Assembly: GCF_000315625.1 (NCBI RefSeq)
Contig: NW_005434650.1
Location: 623,561-687,560 of the forward strand
Length of the DNA: 64,000 nucleotides
Direction of reading: 5' to 3'
Source: Guillardia theta CCMP2712
Lineage: Eukaryota > Cryptophyceae > Pyrenomonadales > Geminigeraceae
Shown in pieces: positions 42,966-55,214 of the stretch. The notes under the pieces are model-generated. The model was not told the origin of the DNA. It was given only the letters and a program-made list of their open reading frames with translations, and made no database searches. Position 1 is the first letter of the stretch; each line of letters starts with the position of its first letter. The position numbers and the translations under genes were made by a program.

Positions 42966-44036
42966 GTGAAGCGCTTTCTGCTTTCAAGGGGCTGATGGGT
43001 CAGTGCAGAAGATCATTCAGCATGCCAGGCGAGGCACAGACCAACGATCCTCTCACACAAGACGGTGGTCGACGTTGGGCATCTTGCAGAGAGAAGGGAG
43101 GGAGGAAGGAAGAGATCGAGGGGGAGGGGGAAGAGAGGGTAAAATTTCAGAATGAAGCAACGAGAAAGTGTGAGCCCCTGTGCAGCAACCACGGACTCCA
43201 GGAGGGGGAGGTCGGGGAGGAGGATGTCGTCTCCTGCTTCAGCTTGCCGCCCATTCTTGTCTCCCTCCCGAACGCCCGCCATGTGCTGCCACAAACTTCG
43301 AGAGCGCGCGGCCTGCCATGCTTCAAGAAGCTGAGCAGGGGTAGTTGTGAGATACGTTCTGCTGGTGGGGTAGTTCTGCCAGATCAGGAGGGGTAGTAGG
43401 CAGACGAAAAAAAAGGGTGGGTAAGGGGATATCTGTGCAGGGGGCCAATTCGTAGGGTAGGGGTGTGACCTCAACCCCTTCGTAATCATATTCAAAGTGT
43501 AGAAAATAGGGTGGGGGGTACAACAAGTAAATCGATTTTGACCTTGAGCTAGTATGCCAAGGGTAGGGTGATAGAATAATGGAGGGTAGGGGTGGTCGTG
43601 TGACCTTTTCTGTGAGAAGAAAGAACACGACCACAACAGTTATAAGATGTTTTTAAATTTCAATTATTGACAAGACATTTTTCAAAATAGAGAACAAATA
43701 TTTCAAAACAAATCAAACCAGTTTCAACCCGTTTGATAAAAGCGACATCGTTCCCCTAGCAAGACCTCTTCGGGTCGCAGTTCCTTTCGCAGTTCCATGC
43801 GCGAAAGCGACCACGGCAGGCACAGGATGGTTAAGTCCTCGAACGACACACAGAATGGGTAAGTCCACGAGCATGCTCCTCCTCTCCTCCGAGGAAGAGA
43901 TAGTCTCAGGCGTCGGTGATGACAAGGAAGGATTGCCGGAGTGCTGAAGGTTTCCACCCCACAGACGTTGATCTCGAGGATCGAAGTGAGAATCTAAACT
44001 CCGATGCAGTCCTGCTCTCGGGGAGCGAACGTAGCA
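42966..44036. other. Spacer with G-rich motifs and a possible stray exon
   Basis: 43380-43640 carries GGGTAGGGGTGTGACC, GGGTGGGGGGTAC, GGGTAGGGTGATAG and GGGTAGGGGTGGTC. On the minus strand 43130-43330 looks exon-like (LLEAWQAARSRSLWQHMAGV ... LPLLESVVAAQGLTLSRC) and could be an upstream exon of the PHD fusion gene or a relic. 43713-43925 (-) has a short frame without recognised features. 43640-43720 is AT-rich. Confidence 0.45.
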
Positions 44037-45095
44037 TCAGTCGGCTGCCTTCAAAAATTCTCCTCCTATGCTGCAGACCAGCTTGCCAACCCGCGTCTCC
44101 TCTCTCATCTTTGCAATGGCTGTCTGTACCTCGGACATGCGGTAAACGGAGCTGAGATGAGGCCTGATCTTCCCATCGAGCACCAGGGGCCATACCTTAG
44201 TTCGTATTGCCTTGAACATCTTGTTCTTGAACTCCTCCTCGCTGTTGCGGATGGAGCATCCCAGCACTTCAACCTTCTTCTCTATCAACCTTTGAATATT
44301 GAATTTCCCCTCCTCCACCATGCAGCCTTGGAATACAAGTTTCCCCCCTGGTTTCAGCAACTGAATGTTGCGATCGATCGTATCTCCTCCTATGCAGTCT
44401 ATCACAGCATCCACACCCTTGCCGCATGTTGCCGTCCTTACGATCTTGTCGATGTCCTCTGTGTTGCTCTCACATGCGTAGTCAGCTCCCAAGGACAAGC
44501 AGAATTCAACCTTCTGCTTGGAGCGACAAGTCGTGAAGACCTCGATGCCGAAGTTTCTTGCAACCTGGATCATGATGTGCCCGACCCCACCCGCCCCTCC
44601 ATGGATGAGGACCGACGTTCCTTCCTTCAGCTCCGCCAGCTCGAACAGGCAAGACCATGCAACGCACAGGCCCAGCGGCATAGCAGCAGCGACATTCCAG
44701 TCAAATCCTCTAGGGAGCAGCAGCGCCTGTTGCTTCTTGCAAACACAGAATTCAGCGTAACCTCCGCCTGAGACCATCGCACAGACTGCTCCGCCCTCGA
44801 CCATGCCATCGGTCTCCTCATCTACGATCATGATCTCACCAGACACCTCCATGCCGATGATGTCGGTGCATCCTCTCGGGGCAACGAACCTTCCCTTCAC
44901 CTGCTCCAAGTCTGCACCACTCACCGCGAACGAACGGACCCGCAGGAGCATCTCTCCTTCCCCTGGCCATGGAATCGGACGAGCATACATCGCTATCGCG
45001 TCCTCCTCCTTCACAGCCCATCCAAGCTGCTGTTGCTTCCCCGTCGGCTTCACCACCCTGGAGGGTCCGCATGCCTCCCCCACCGGCGCGCTCAT
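44037..45095 (-). CDS. Zinc-independent medium-chain dehydrogenase (quinone oxidoreductase / TP53I3-like)
   Basis: NAD(P)H-dependent oxidoreductase of the MDR superfamily, 352 residues and intronless from ATG 45095. It has the N-terminal GroES-like domain (LLRVRSFAVSGADLEQVKGR, GCTDIIGMEVSGEI, GGGYAEFC), PLGLCVAWSCLFE, the Rossmann glycine motif (VLIHGGAGGVGHIMIQVARN), then GVDAVIDCIGGD, LLKPGGKLVFQGCM and the C-terminal RPHLSSVYRMSEVQTAIAKM. The Zn-ligand cysteines of alcohol dehydrogenases are absent, as in quinone oxidoreductases. Substrate unknown. Lack of introns contrasts with most neighbours. Length is normal for the family. Confidence 0.88.
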   Translation of the reverse strand: MSAPVGEACGPSRVVKPTGKQQQLGWAVKEEDAIAMYARPIPWPGEGEMLLRVRSFAVSGADLEQVKGRFVAPRGCTDIIGMEVSGEIMIVDEETDGMVEGGAVCAMVSGGGYAEFCVCKKQQALLLPRGFDWNVAAAMPLGLCVAWSCLFELAELKEGTSVLIHGGAGGVGHIMIQVARNFGIEVFTTCRSKQKVEFCLSLGADYACESNTEDIDKIVRTATCGKGVDAVIDCIGGDTIDRNIQLLKPGGKLVFQGCMVEEGKFNIQRLIEKKVEVLGCSIRNSEEEFKNKMFKAIRTKVWPLVLDGKIRPHLSSVYRMSEVQTAIAKMREETRVGKLVCSIGGEFLKAAD

Positions 45096-45389
45096 GTTCA
45101 GGGTCAGACCATTGCGATCTCCTCCCTCCTAATGTTTAGTCAACTCAGTTTGCCCTTGGGCAGAACATGGAGGGGAGTCGTAGGGACGACGGAGGGAGGA
45201 TGGAAGGAGGTGGAAGGAGGAGGGGGGAGAGAAGGAGGGGCGCTAGAAACTAGTAAGAGCGGGGGAGAGAGGAAACACGTCAGAGAGGAGGGAAAGAGGC
45301 GAGGCGGGGGGGGCGAGAAGAAAGGTTGTCATTGGTGCATGGATGGACCAAGTTCGAAGGTGAAACGCATAGTGACAGATAGTAACAGG

Positions 45390-46329
45390 ATGGGACTTAC
45401 TGTGAACATCAAGACTGTGAGTGGGGAAACTGCCAAAGTACAGGTAAGAGACACGCCCGAACAAGACAGCTGCATTTACCCCGTTGTAGGCTCTTTACAC
45501 AGATACCGTTGAGCACTTGAAGAACAAGGTTGAAAAATCTACAAGTCTAGGAAAGATACGTGACTTTGTTCGGAAAGGGGTCATTCTAGACGGTGAGTTT
45601 ATCCGGCTTGAAAGGATTTCTTTTTGATTATATTTTGTCTTTCCCAGACTTCAAAACATTAGCTCAGTGCGGGTTCGAAAACAACGAATTGATCATAGCC
45701 ACCATAGAAAAATCAGCACCCCCAAAGTTTGTGTGAATTCTTCATTCTCTGTACTTCAGTTGACATGTATTCTGAAAAGAGCTGTGGAGATTGAAGACAT
45801 AGAGACGTCCTCGAAGCAGGAAAGAAAGCTAGAAAAACCCAAGAAATGTGCTACGTGTGGTAAAGGAATCAACCTCGTCGAGCAGAACATGCCATGTAGA
45901 TGTAGTCTAGTTTTCTGTGAGTTTCGATCTGATGACCTTTCATCGAGCTGAAGTTGTCTTCACGAACACAGGTGAACATCACCGGCCACCCGAGAAGCAC
46001 CATTGTCCTGTCAACATATCTTTGCTCAAGAGAGAACAGCTGGCTCGAGATGTAATAGTTTTGCTAGCATGTCCTCTATCCATGACGCTACGACTGTGCA
46101 GCTCATGCCAAGTGAAAGTAAAGGATCTCGGTCAACTAGCAGTTCGGCCAAGGGCATTTTGATCTACAATGAGTTCGCCGCTTCACACAGGTCGAAAGCT
46201 TGTCGCCAAATGCATGCAGTAGGTAATGGGGCGGAATGGAAGATTGTTTCTTCCTTCAGTCGTCGTCTGCCCACTGAATCCTACCTGCAGCACTTGGATT
46301 CCTGGCTGGCGGCTGTTTGTCTGCGCTAG
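45390..46329 (+). CDS. Ubiquitin-like + AN1 zinc-finger protein
   Basis: ATG 45390 starts a ubiquitin-like fold (MGLTVNIKTVSGETAKVQ, joined after a 46-nt intron to ALYTDTVEHLKNKVEKST, GKIRDFVRKGVILD, then DFKTLAQCGFENNELIIATI). It is followed by an AN1 zinc finger: KKCATCGKGINLVEQNMPCR, RCSLVFC, GEHHRPPEKHHCPVN, giving the CxxC...CxC...C...H...HxC ligands. The combination resembles ZFAND-type AN1-UBL proteins, which act in ubiquitin/proteasome stress pathways. After a 50-nt intron a Ser-rich segment (LMPSESKGSRSTSSSAKG) follows. The final exon and the stop at 46329 are uncertain because a second, better-looking frame crosses this end (next entry). Confidence 0.72.
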
Positions 46330-46873
46330 GAGCTGAGTGGGATGGTCAAGGAGTTCCGACCTGGATTAAGAGATTGGTAATATAAGTATGACGACGACTC
46401 TGTGATCAATGATGGATTCATGTCGATTCAGGTTCTCGGATACAGTCTTGCCTACCTCATTGGTCAATGGTCTCATTCAAAAAGGATCAATGTGAGTGTT
46501 TCACGTCACCGGGAGGGAGGAACTGCCATGATTGCGCTCCTGATCTTTTGAAACAGAATGCTTCCGGAGACGACCACGACTTTACCTACTGTCTGTGGAG
46601 CAGACAAGTATGGCAGCAACCTTGGGGATGCCTCAAGGCTGAATTTCGAAACTTGGTGAGGCGAATCGCAGCAGCATCGAAATGAGTCGCCGTGAGCAGT
46701 CACTAATGCAGCTCATGTGTTCCATTTGCAGGTCAGAGTGCTGGTGGACCTTGTGACCCATGATCGAAGTAGTCTCTTGCTAAATTATGGTGGAACTGGC
46801 TGATTGCTTGCTCGCAGGGAACTGTGTGACGCGGCATGCTCTCAAGTACAAGAAGTTTTATGATCCAAGTTAG
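46270..46873 (+). CDS. Unrecognised exons, possible small membrane protein
   Basis: Exon-like segments with good junction signals: after CCTGCAG, LGFLAGGCLSALGAEW then DGQGVPTWIKR; then VLGYSLAYLIGQWS; DDHDFTYCLWSRQ; and a terminal NCVTRHALKYKKFYDPS to TAG 46871-46873. Two Gly/Ala/Leu-rich stretches could be membrane spans. Whether these are the 3' exons of the UBL-AN1 gene or a separate gene is unresolved. No family is recognised. Confidence 0.35.
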
Positions 46874-47665
46874 ATGCTAAGTTCCTCGCTGGCCGCCATT
46901 GGAATTTTCAGCTTCACTCATTTCCCGTTGTTATTGAACACGGGAACCTGATTGTCAGATAGTTTGCATATAAAGTGCGTCAGTGTGCGGAGTTTGCCAA
47001 GATTATGCCAGGCTGCTGCACCCAGGCTGTCAAGTTGGCTGATGTACCTAGCCAAAGTAATGCAGCGGCCGGCCCGGGCGCAAGTCTAACCAGCACTCAG
47101 GTAAACCCTAGTTGATTGTCCAGATCATCATTGCCAATCGGATCGGCGGATGGTTGAGTTCTGGACGGGAGTCCGGGCCCGGGCCTGGACTGGTGCGGGC
47201 CGCCGCGGCGCCGGCGGGCACTCCGACACGGTACCGTACGGTCCGATCACTGAAACGCCGGGTGACAGTCCGGCAAAGGGAAACCTGATCGTTACGGAAG
47301 CGTTTATGTTTGTAACGGAGTAGCGCCATGGCGCGTTGGGCAGGAGGAGAGATGGCAGTAGAAAGGGGAGGGGAGAAAGGGCCCAGCGTTGACATGCTGC
47401 TTCTTCGGCTCCTCAACCACTTCTGCCTCCATTCCTCACATCAACTGCTGAGCTGACCTTTCAGTGCGCCGTTTCTCACTCACAGACAAATCGATCCTGC
47501 CTTTCCCCATTTCTGTAGCCCGACCGCCTCGATACTGGTCGTCAGCATCAGCTAGCTTGACCCTCTTTGACATCTCTTGTGCATGTCTTGGAAACTCAGC
47601 ATGGTAGCAAGAGGAGCGGCGATCGACACTTCACATGCCATGATGAGCGGATAAACAATTCGGCG
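46874..47665. other. Spacer with GC-rich inverted-repeat block
   Basis: 47065-47280 is strikingly GC-rich: GCGGCCGGCCCGGGCG, AGTCCGGGCCCGGGCCTGGACT (imperfect inverted repeat, 47170-47191), GGGCCGCCGCGGCGCCGGCGGG (47198-47219) and ACGGTACCGTACGGTCCG. It resembles the interior of the element at 26990-27329. 47450-47665 is probably 5' UTR of the coiled-coil gene. Confidence 0.55.
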
Positions 47666-50600
47666 ATGCTCCCGAGAATTGGAGGTCCTCGCTCGGGCGC
47701 GGCCACTCAATCAAGAGGAGGTTCGGGAGCTGCCTCTCAGGCGAACAGGAAAGTATTGGCAGCAAGGCAGGACCTGTCCGATTCAGAAGAAAGCAGCTTC
47801 GAGGCGAGCGAGTCCGACCATGATGATGAATCCGTCATGCAGCTCAACTCTCGGGGCCGATCCGCTCCTGGCCATGACCCTCGGATCGCGCGCACTACCT
47901 ACCCCGAGGTGAAGAGAGTGTCGCACAGCAGCACGGGACACGATGCAGGATACGATCAGCTCCCGCGGGCTCTTTCCCGAGGCTCGGTCCTCAGGACCCC
48001 CGAGGCTGAGAGAACGAGCAGTGGAGGGTACGGGAATGCGAGGGAGCAGCAGGGACGGTATTCCTCAGTTGAGGTTGAGATGAAGAGACCGCCCAAGATT
48101 GAGGAGAAAGTCTACGACATGCGCGCGCATGCGGCAAACAGCAGCCTGACCGATAGTGAAGGGACGGAAGACAGTGAAGGGGATGCGCAAGGGAAGCAGT
48201 ACCTGCAACAAGCGCGCATGGCGAGAGACGCGGATGCCGATGATATGAAGGGAGCGATTCGAACAAAGTACGGTGTCAAGGTAAAAGTGGACAAAGTCGA
48301 GATGGACAGATTCTCCGACTTCGATACGATGGTGCAAACACAAACTCGTGAGGGCCGGGCGAGCACGAAGCTGCAAGATAAGGTGAGGGTCTACCCTTGT
48401 TGGTGCTTGAGAGGAGGAGGACTGACGGGACTGCATCACCTAGACGCGCATGATCGAGTCAACCATGGCGACGCAAGCGCAACGAAGAGCATTGGAAGAG
48501 AAGGCGGAGGAAGAGATCAATCATCTTGAAGACATCGCCACGAAACGCGAAAGATGGCTTCTGCGGCAGCAAGAGCGAAAGATGAAGGCGGCAGAGGCTG
48601 CGCGGAGGAAGCTGTCCGACAAGGGGATGATGGTAGCCAAGTGGTGGCTGAGCGCTGTGAGGCGGCAGGTGATGGAGAGGTCTTCTGACGTGAGCTGTGC
48701 TTGACGTGGTGTGCAGGGCCCAGAGCTTGCGAGTCCACGGTCAGCCGTTCCAGGCGCTGGTTACGATGAAGATGCGAATGGTTCCGAGAGATTGATGAGT
48801 AGCCTTGAGATGAGCCACAGAGAAGATACAGCAAGACATCGTCTCTACCAACAAAACCAGCAGGTTGTTGTCTTCTACAACTATGGACCCGAGCTGATTG
48901 TTGTTTCTCCCTCCCTCTTCCTCTCTGATTCGTCAGGACATCGATCTCTATAGAAGGGAGCTGCAAAGTTTGGTCGAGAAGGAAGCGGAGCAACGGAAAA
49001 TCCTGAAAGAGTTGTGGGAGCAGAAGACTGCGATGAAGTCCAAGGAGGACAAGTACTCGGAGATCATATGGGATGTGCGAAAACATATTCTCGAGCAAAA
49101 AGAGAACCTTGAGAAGCTTCTGAAACGAAAAACCGAGGCTGAATTGCAGCTGTCTCAAGTTGCCGATGAGATCGAGGCCTTCAAGAATGAAAGTGAAGAG
49201 ATCATGCAGAGACGAATGGCCCTGATCGAAGAAATCAACAGCCTGAAGCAGAGCAGAGATGAGCAGCAAGAGCTGGAGAGAGAGCAGCTCTCCCTTGCTA
49301 TGAGGATGAGACGAGCGCAGCAGCTGCGGGAGAAGAAGAACAAGGAGCTCCGGGAGGAGATGGAGCAGTTGGCGGTGGAGGGAAACAAGCAGCAAGAGCA
49401 GATTGAGAAGGCCGAGCAAGAGATAGACATTGTGAAGAAGGAGATCGATAGCGTGAAATCATCCATCGACCAGAAGCGACATGCTCTTGATGGCATCTTG
49501 GCTCAGAAGCGTGAGAAAGAGAGAGAGGAGAGGTCTGTCTTGGACGAGATGCAGTCCGCCATGCACGACCTTGAAGTGCAAGAGCGGCAGGTCGCCGTAC
49601 AGATGGGCAACGTGGCAAAGGTGCGGGATGACATCGAAGCGAGCAGGATGAAGGAGAAGGAGCTGATGCAGGAGGTAGAAAATCTCCGGAGATCCTTGAT
49701 GGAAGGCGAGACTCAGATCAGGATGAAGGAGATCCACTCCCAGATGAAGGAGGTGGAGAAGGAGAAGGAGGCAGCAGAAGCCGTGAAGGCAGCGGCAGAG
49801 GCAAAGCTCGAGCAGGCCAAGGCAGAGCTTACAGAGGTGAAGATGTCGGAGAAGATGCTGCAACAGCAGGAGGAGGCGGCGAAGACTGAGAAGCTGATGG
49901 TCGAGGCGCGCAAGGACGACTACCTGAAGAGGATCGCGCAGCTGAAGAAGGACAAGGAGGCTCTGGAGTCGGACTCAGTATCCTTGAAAGACCAGATGCT
50001 CTACTTGCAGCAGGAAGAGAAAGCTGTGGAGAGGAAGGAGATGCTGACGAGGCACGAGGAGACGCTCATCAGGTCGCGGATCGACACGAGGAAGAAAACC
50101 ATCGACGACATCCAGCAGAACATTGCAGGGCTCGAGGAGGAGAACGCGAGGATCCAGGCTGAGCTAGATGGGATGATGAAGCTGGAGAGTCAGGCGAATG
50201 CCAGGTGCAAAGAGCTCAAGGAGAAGGCTGTTGCCAGCCTGCAGGAGAAAGTTCGACTCCATGACATGGAGGAAGACTACCGAGCAACGCTGAAGGAGGC
50301 GGAGGCGGCGCTAGAGGAGGCGAAGAGAAGCTTGAAGAGGGTGGAGAATGAGCAGGGGGAGGTGGACGAGGAGCTGGCGAAGGCGAGGAAGAAGCTTTCA
50401 GACTCCAAGTCGTTCCGCGACTTGAAGCTTGAAGAGCTGCAGAAGATGCAGCAGGAGCTCAATCTCGAGACGAAGAAGCTGGAGGAGCAGCAGCAGAGGG
50501 TGCAGGAGCAGGTGGAGAGGAGGAGGACGGAGCAGAAGAACCTCATGGATGAGATGAACCGGCTCAGAGACGAGAGGTTGTCCATCGAGCATGGGCAGCG

Positions 50601-53600
50601 GGACCTGCAGGAGGAAGCAGCGAAGCTCAGGACGGAGAAGGAGGCAGCGGAGAAGAAAGCGAAGCAGAGGGTTAACGAGATCGACCGTCTAAAGCAGCTG
50701 TTAGAGGGTCTGGAGAAGAGGGAGGCGGTGCAGGAGAAGGAGCTGGCAAAGCTGCAGAAGATGTTCGAGGAGCGAGAGGTCAGGGGTCAGAACCGCGTCA
50801 GCGAGATCAGCCAGCTGAGAAACGAGATTGAATCCGCGCAGACATCCCTGTCGGACAACAGGGAGATGCTGCAGGAGCTGCTGAGGAGGAAGGAGGAGCT
50901 GCTGGGAGCCCTTCAGATGGCGACCGAGGAGCGAGAGGCAGCAGACGGGCAGGTTCACTTCCTTGAGATGCGCCTCAAGAACTTGTCGGTGCAGTCGGAC
51001 TCGTCCCGATCGCAGCGGGAGGTGCTGGAGAAGGCAGTGGAGGAGGCAGAGGAGGAAGGGAAGATCCTCTTGCAGCAGCTGAAAGACGCTGAGAGCAAGC
51101 GGGATGTGCACGTGAAGGCGCTGGAGGAGATGACAAGAGTGTTGGCCCAGGCTCAGGCAGATCTGCTGGAGAAATCCCACGCTCTGCAGAGCAGCAACTC
51201 CACGAAGGAGGAGATGGAGCAGAAACTGCGCGCTGACTACGACAGGGAAAGGATGCGAGCTCGAGACCTGGAGGAGAGGAGCAGCGAGCTGCAGAAGCTG
51301 CTGGAAGAGACGAAGAGAGAAGTGGAGGAGCGCAAGGAATCTTGTGCGAGCAGGGAGGAGGAACTGAAGCGCAGGATGAAGGAGAAGGAGATAGCAGCTG
51401 CTGACGCGGACACGCGCATTCAAGAGCTGGAGAAGATGGTCAAGGAAGCCGAGGTGAGACGGTTGATGGTGCTGCTGATTATGCTTGTGATGATGATGAT
51501 GATGATGATGATGACGACGACGACGACGACGATTATAATGATGCTGCTGATTACAGTGAATAATATAATTGTGGTGAATATGATGGATACGATGAATAAG
51601 ATGATAAGAAATGTTGTCATGATGTTGTGATGATTGATGGATATGATGATGACTGTTATGTGCAGGAGCGATGGAGCTCTGTCGAGTCTGGGGAGGCGTC
51701 ACAACATCAAAAACTTCTCGATCAGAAGTTGAAAGAGATCGAAAACAAGCGTGCGGAGCTGAAGGAGACGAAGAAGAAAGTATCTGACGTCTCATCTCAA
51801 TCCGATGAGATATCTCGGGAGCTTGCTGGTGTGCAGGACGAGTACGCTAGAGACTATCGAACCAAGGTGACGTTGGCTGTTGTGGTAGTTCTATTAGTTG
51901 TTTTTCTATTAGTTGGTTTGTATCAGTAGTTGTGCTGTCAGTAGTTGTCCTGTTTGTGCTATCAGTCGTTGTGCTATCAGTAGGTGTTGTATAGCATCAG
52001 CACTACTATCAGCTGTTCTCACATCCGCTGTTGTTCTTTCTTCAGATGTTCTCGCTGATTACCATGATGATGACGATGTCCTGACGATGAGTTTCAGGTG
52101 GACCTTGAGAAGCAGCTCGAGAGGTCCCGCAAGGACCTTCTCGATCTTCGCAGCAAGCTCGCTCCTCTGCAGAAGGAGCAGCTGGTCTTGGAGGAGGAGA
52201 TCCGCCGCCTCGAGGATCGTCAGTCGAACTCGTCCAAGCTAGCTGAGCAGCAGCTCGAGCAGCTGAAGCAGCTGAAAGACGATTACAGACAGGAGGAGAC
52301 GATGAGGAGGGAGAGAGAGGCTGAGATCCTGTCGCTCCGCCGTACCCTCAACTCCAAGGACTTCTCGGCAGCCGAGCAGATTGCCGAGCTGGAGAGGCTG
52401 AGGAAGGAGGAAGGCAAGCGGCGGGAGGAGATGGAGAGTGCCCTGGCGAAGGCTAGAGGAGAGATGCCAGTGTACCAGAGGAGCGAGGAAGAGCTGAAGG
52501 CTGAGCTGGCGTCTGTGAAGGAGTCGATCGAGGAGCGAAAGTCCAACATCATCGACCTCCGTGATGAGCTCGGGCAGTGGAAGATCTCGGACGAGCTGCT
52601 GCGTGCTGAGCAGGCGGAGCTGCAGGAGGAGCTGAACGAGATGAAGTCCAACCAAGACGGCTGGGCAGAGAGGAGGGAGATGGTGGAGAAGGAGATACGC
52701 AGTCTGCATGAGGAGGAGGATCACCTGAACGATCTGGAGCAGAAGCTGAAGGAAAGGCTGCAGAAGTTCGAGGAGGAGAAGGACGCGAAGTCACAGACGA
52801 GGAAAGACCTCGAGAGCGCTCTGAACACTCTGATGGAGGAGGTGGAGGCGCTGGACGAAGCATGCAGGAAGCTGAGCGACGAGGTGCACGAGGCGTCGAA
52901 CAGGAAGCACGAGTCTCGTCAGAAGAAGGAGAGGCTGGAGAGAGACGTGCAGTCGCTGCGGTCGGAGATCGAGGAGCTTGAAGGTGTGGAGGAGAGTGAG
53001 CAGTCGAAGCTCGCGGCGAGGAAGGAGGAGCTGGAGACGAAGAACCAGCGGCTGCAGGAGGAGCGGAAGGAGATTGAGAAGCAGCTCCTTGAGATGGAGG
53101 AGACGGAGAGAGCGTTGGCTGCCGAGGCAGCAGAGGTCAGGAAGCAGCACGTCGAGGCGGAGAAGGCGAAAGCCATGGCCTTGGCGGAGCAGGAGGAGCT
53201 GAGGTCGCAGCAGCAGGAGCTGGACGCTCAACGACGCAGCGTCGAAGATGAAATCTCAGAGCTGAGAAAGCACCTCGAGGAGCGGCGGAAGCTGAACGAG
53301 GACGCTGAGAGCTACGCGAAGTCGCTGCGGGAAGCTCGTCAGGATGCGGAGGAGAGGGCGGAGGAGAGCAAGAGAGCGCTGGAGGGCATCGAGAGGGAGA
53401 AGGAGCAGGCAGAGAAGTCGATCCAGGCGTCACGAGAGGCGATCGAGAGGACCGAGAAGGAGGTGCAGAAGATGCAGCAGGCGAGGAGCTGGAGGATTTC
53501 TGTTGGCTGTGTTTGACATTTTTCTTTCAGATCGCAAGTGACATGCAGACGGTCCATGAGAAACTTGAGGAGCAGAAGAGAGAGCTCGCCTCAGCTGACG

Positions 53601-55171
53601 CCCAGCACAGAGAGAAGATGCAGGAGCTGCAGGCAGTGGCAGAGGAGCGGAGGAGAAAGGTGAGGACGAGGACGAGGACGAGGATGGGGACGAGGATGGG
53701 GAGGGGGCGAAGGGGTGGAGGGGGAGGAGAATGGACAGATGGGAAGTGTGGGGGCTGAGGAGAGGAGGAGGACCACTTTCACACTCTCGAGCAGGAGAAG
53801 GAGCAGCAGGAGCAGATTGCTGCTATGGAGGATGAGCGACAGAGAGAGGAGGAGAAGCTGCGGGAGCAGAAGACAAACTTGCAGAGATTAGAAGCTGAAA
53901 AAGCTTCCCTGGATGCAAAGTATTCCCGAGAAGCCGAGAGGAAGGAGCGAATGGAGAAAGAGAAGGTCAGAGGAGGAGAGGAGGAGGGGGGACATTGAGG
54001 GGAGGGGAGGAAAGAGGGAAGGGAGAGGAGTGAGTGAGCGGAGGAGAGGAGAGGGGAGAGGGGAGAGGGGAGAGGGGAGAGGGGAGAGGGGAGGGAAGGG
54101 GAGGGAAGGGGAGGGGGAAAGGGGAGGGGAGAGAAGAGGGGAGAGGCTTGCAGCGGAGGGGAGGGGAAGGGAGCGGACGCAGCCCGCTAAACGTGATGAC
54201 TGGCAGGGCGAGCACGAGGAGAAGATGAAGAAGCTCAAGGATGACTTTGAGAGAGTGCAGAAGGAGAAGGTCCAGCTGAGAAGTTTGCGGTGGTCAACTT
54301 ATGGCGAGCAGGTGGAGCTGGAGGACCGTCAACATGCGATGGAGAAGCAACTGCAGCAGGTCCTGCAGGATCGGCAGGCGCTCGCAAAGAAGGAGGAGGA
54401 GAGGGCGGAGAAGCTAGCGCGAGCGAGGGCAGAGCGTGAGGAGGCGGAGCAGATTGAAGCAGAGGTGAGAGGAATGAGGATGGAGATTGTCTGCTGAGCG
54501 GTTGAGCAGGAGGAGCGGGAGTTGAAACAGCTGCAAGACTATACGAGGCAGCTGAAGGAGCAGGTGGGGGAGGACAGAGAAGTCAGAGGAGGGTTGAAGA
54601 TGGCTGTTGTAGGCGGCGAGCAGGATCAGCGACCTTGACGTGTTGAGGAAGCAGCACATGGAAGAGGAGAAGAGGCAGAGAGAACATGAATCCGCGCTCG
54701 ATAATGTGACAGACACTTTCCTCCTCCTCCTCCTCTGCTCCTCCTCCTCTGCTCCTCCTCCTCTGCTCCTCCTCTTCTGCTCCTATTCCTCGATTCCTCC
54801 TCCTGCTCTGGTCCTCTTCACGTGCCCTCAAAATTCTCATCCATGCGCGTTCTGAATCTGACCTGTTCAAATCTCTCAGCTACGAAGGATGAAGCTGGAG
54901 AAGGAGAAAAGAGATCTTGAGCACTTGCAGGTATCCTCTTCTTCCCGCACTCTCTCCTCCATTCACTCCTCCTCCTCCTTCCACCACGAGCTCCTCCCAT
55001 CTTCTCCTCCCTCCTCCCCCTCCTCTTTAGAATTCCTTCCCCGCCAACCTTGGTCGACGCAGGAGCTCGAGAAGCTGCAGAAGGAGAAGGAAAGGCTGGA
55101 CAAGCGCGAGGCTGAGCAGATGGCGGCCAAGGAGAAGCTGAAGAACGAGATGAGCAAGAAGAACAAGGTGA

Positions 55172-55214
<43 letters not shown>

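Noticed and set aside
42941-43396. Plus-strand frame overlapping the start of the PHD fusion gene
   Set aside because: It overlaps the N-terminal codons of a well-supported gene, lacks motifs and is low-complexity.
45655-45690. tRNA-like string (TTAGCTCAGTGCGGGTTCGAA)
   Set aside because: It resembles A-box and B-box text, but the two are adjacent, no cloverleaf forms, and it lies inside an exon of the UBL-AN1 gene.
49155-53231. Long minus-strand open frames opposite the coiled-coil gene
   Set aside because: They are Leu/Ser-rich mirrors of Glu/Lys/Gln-rich heptads; coding character and splice signals are on the + strand.
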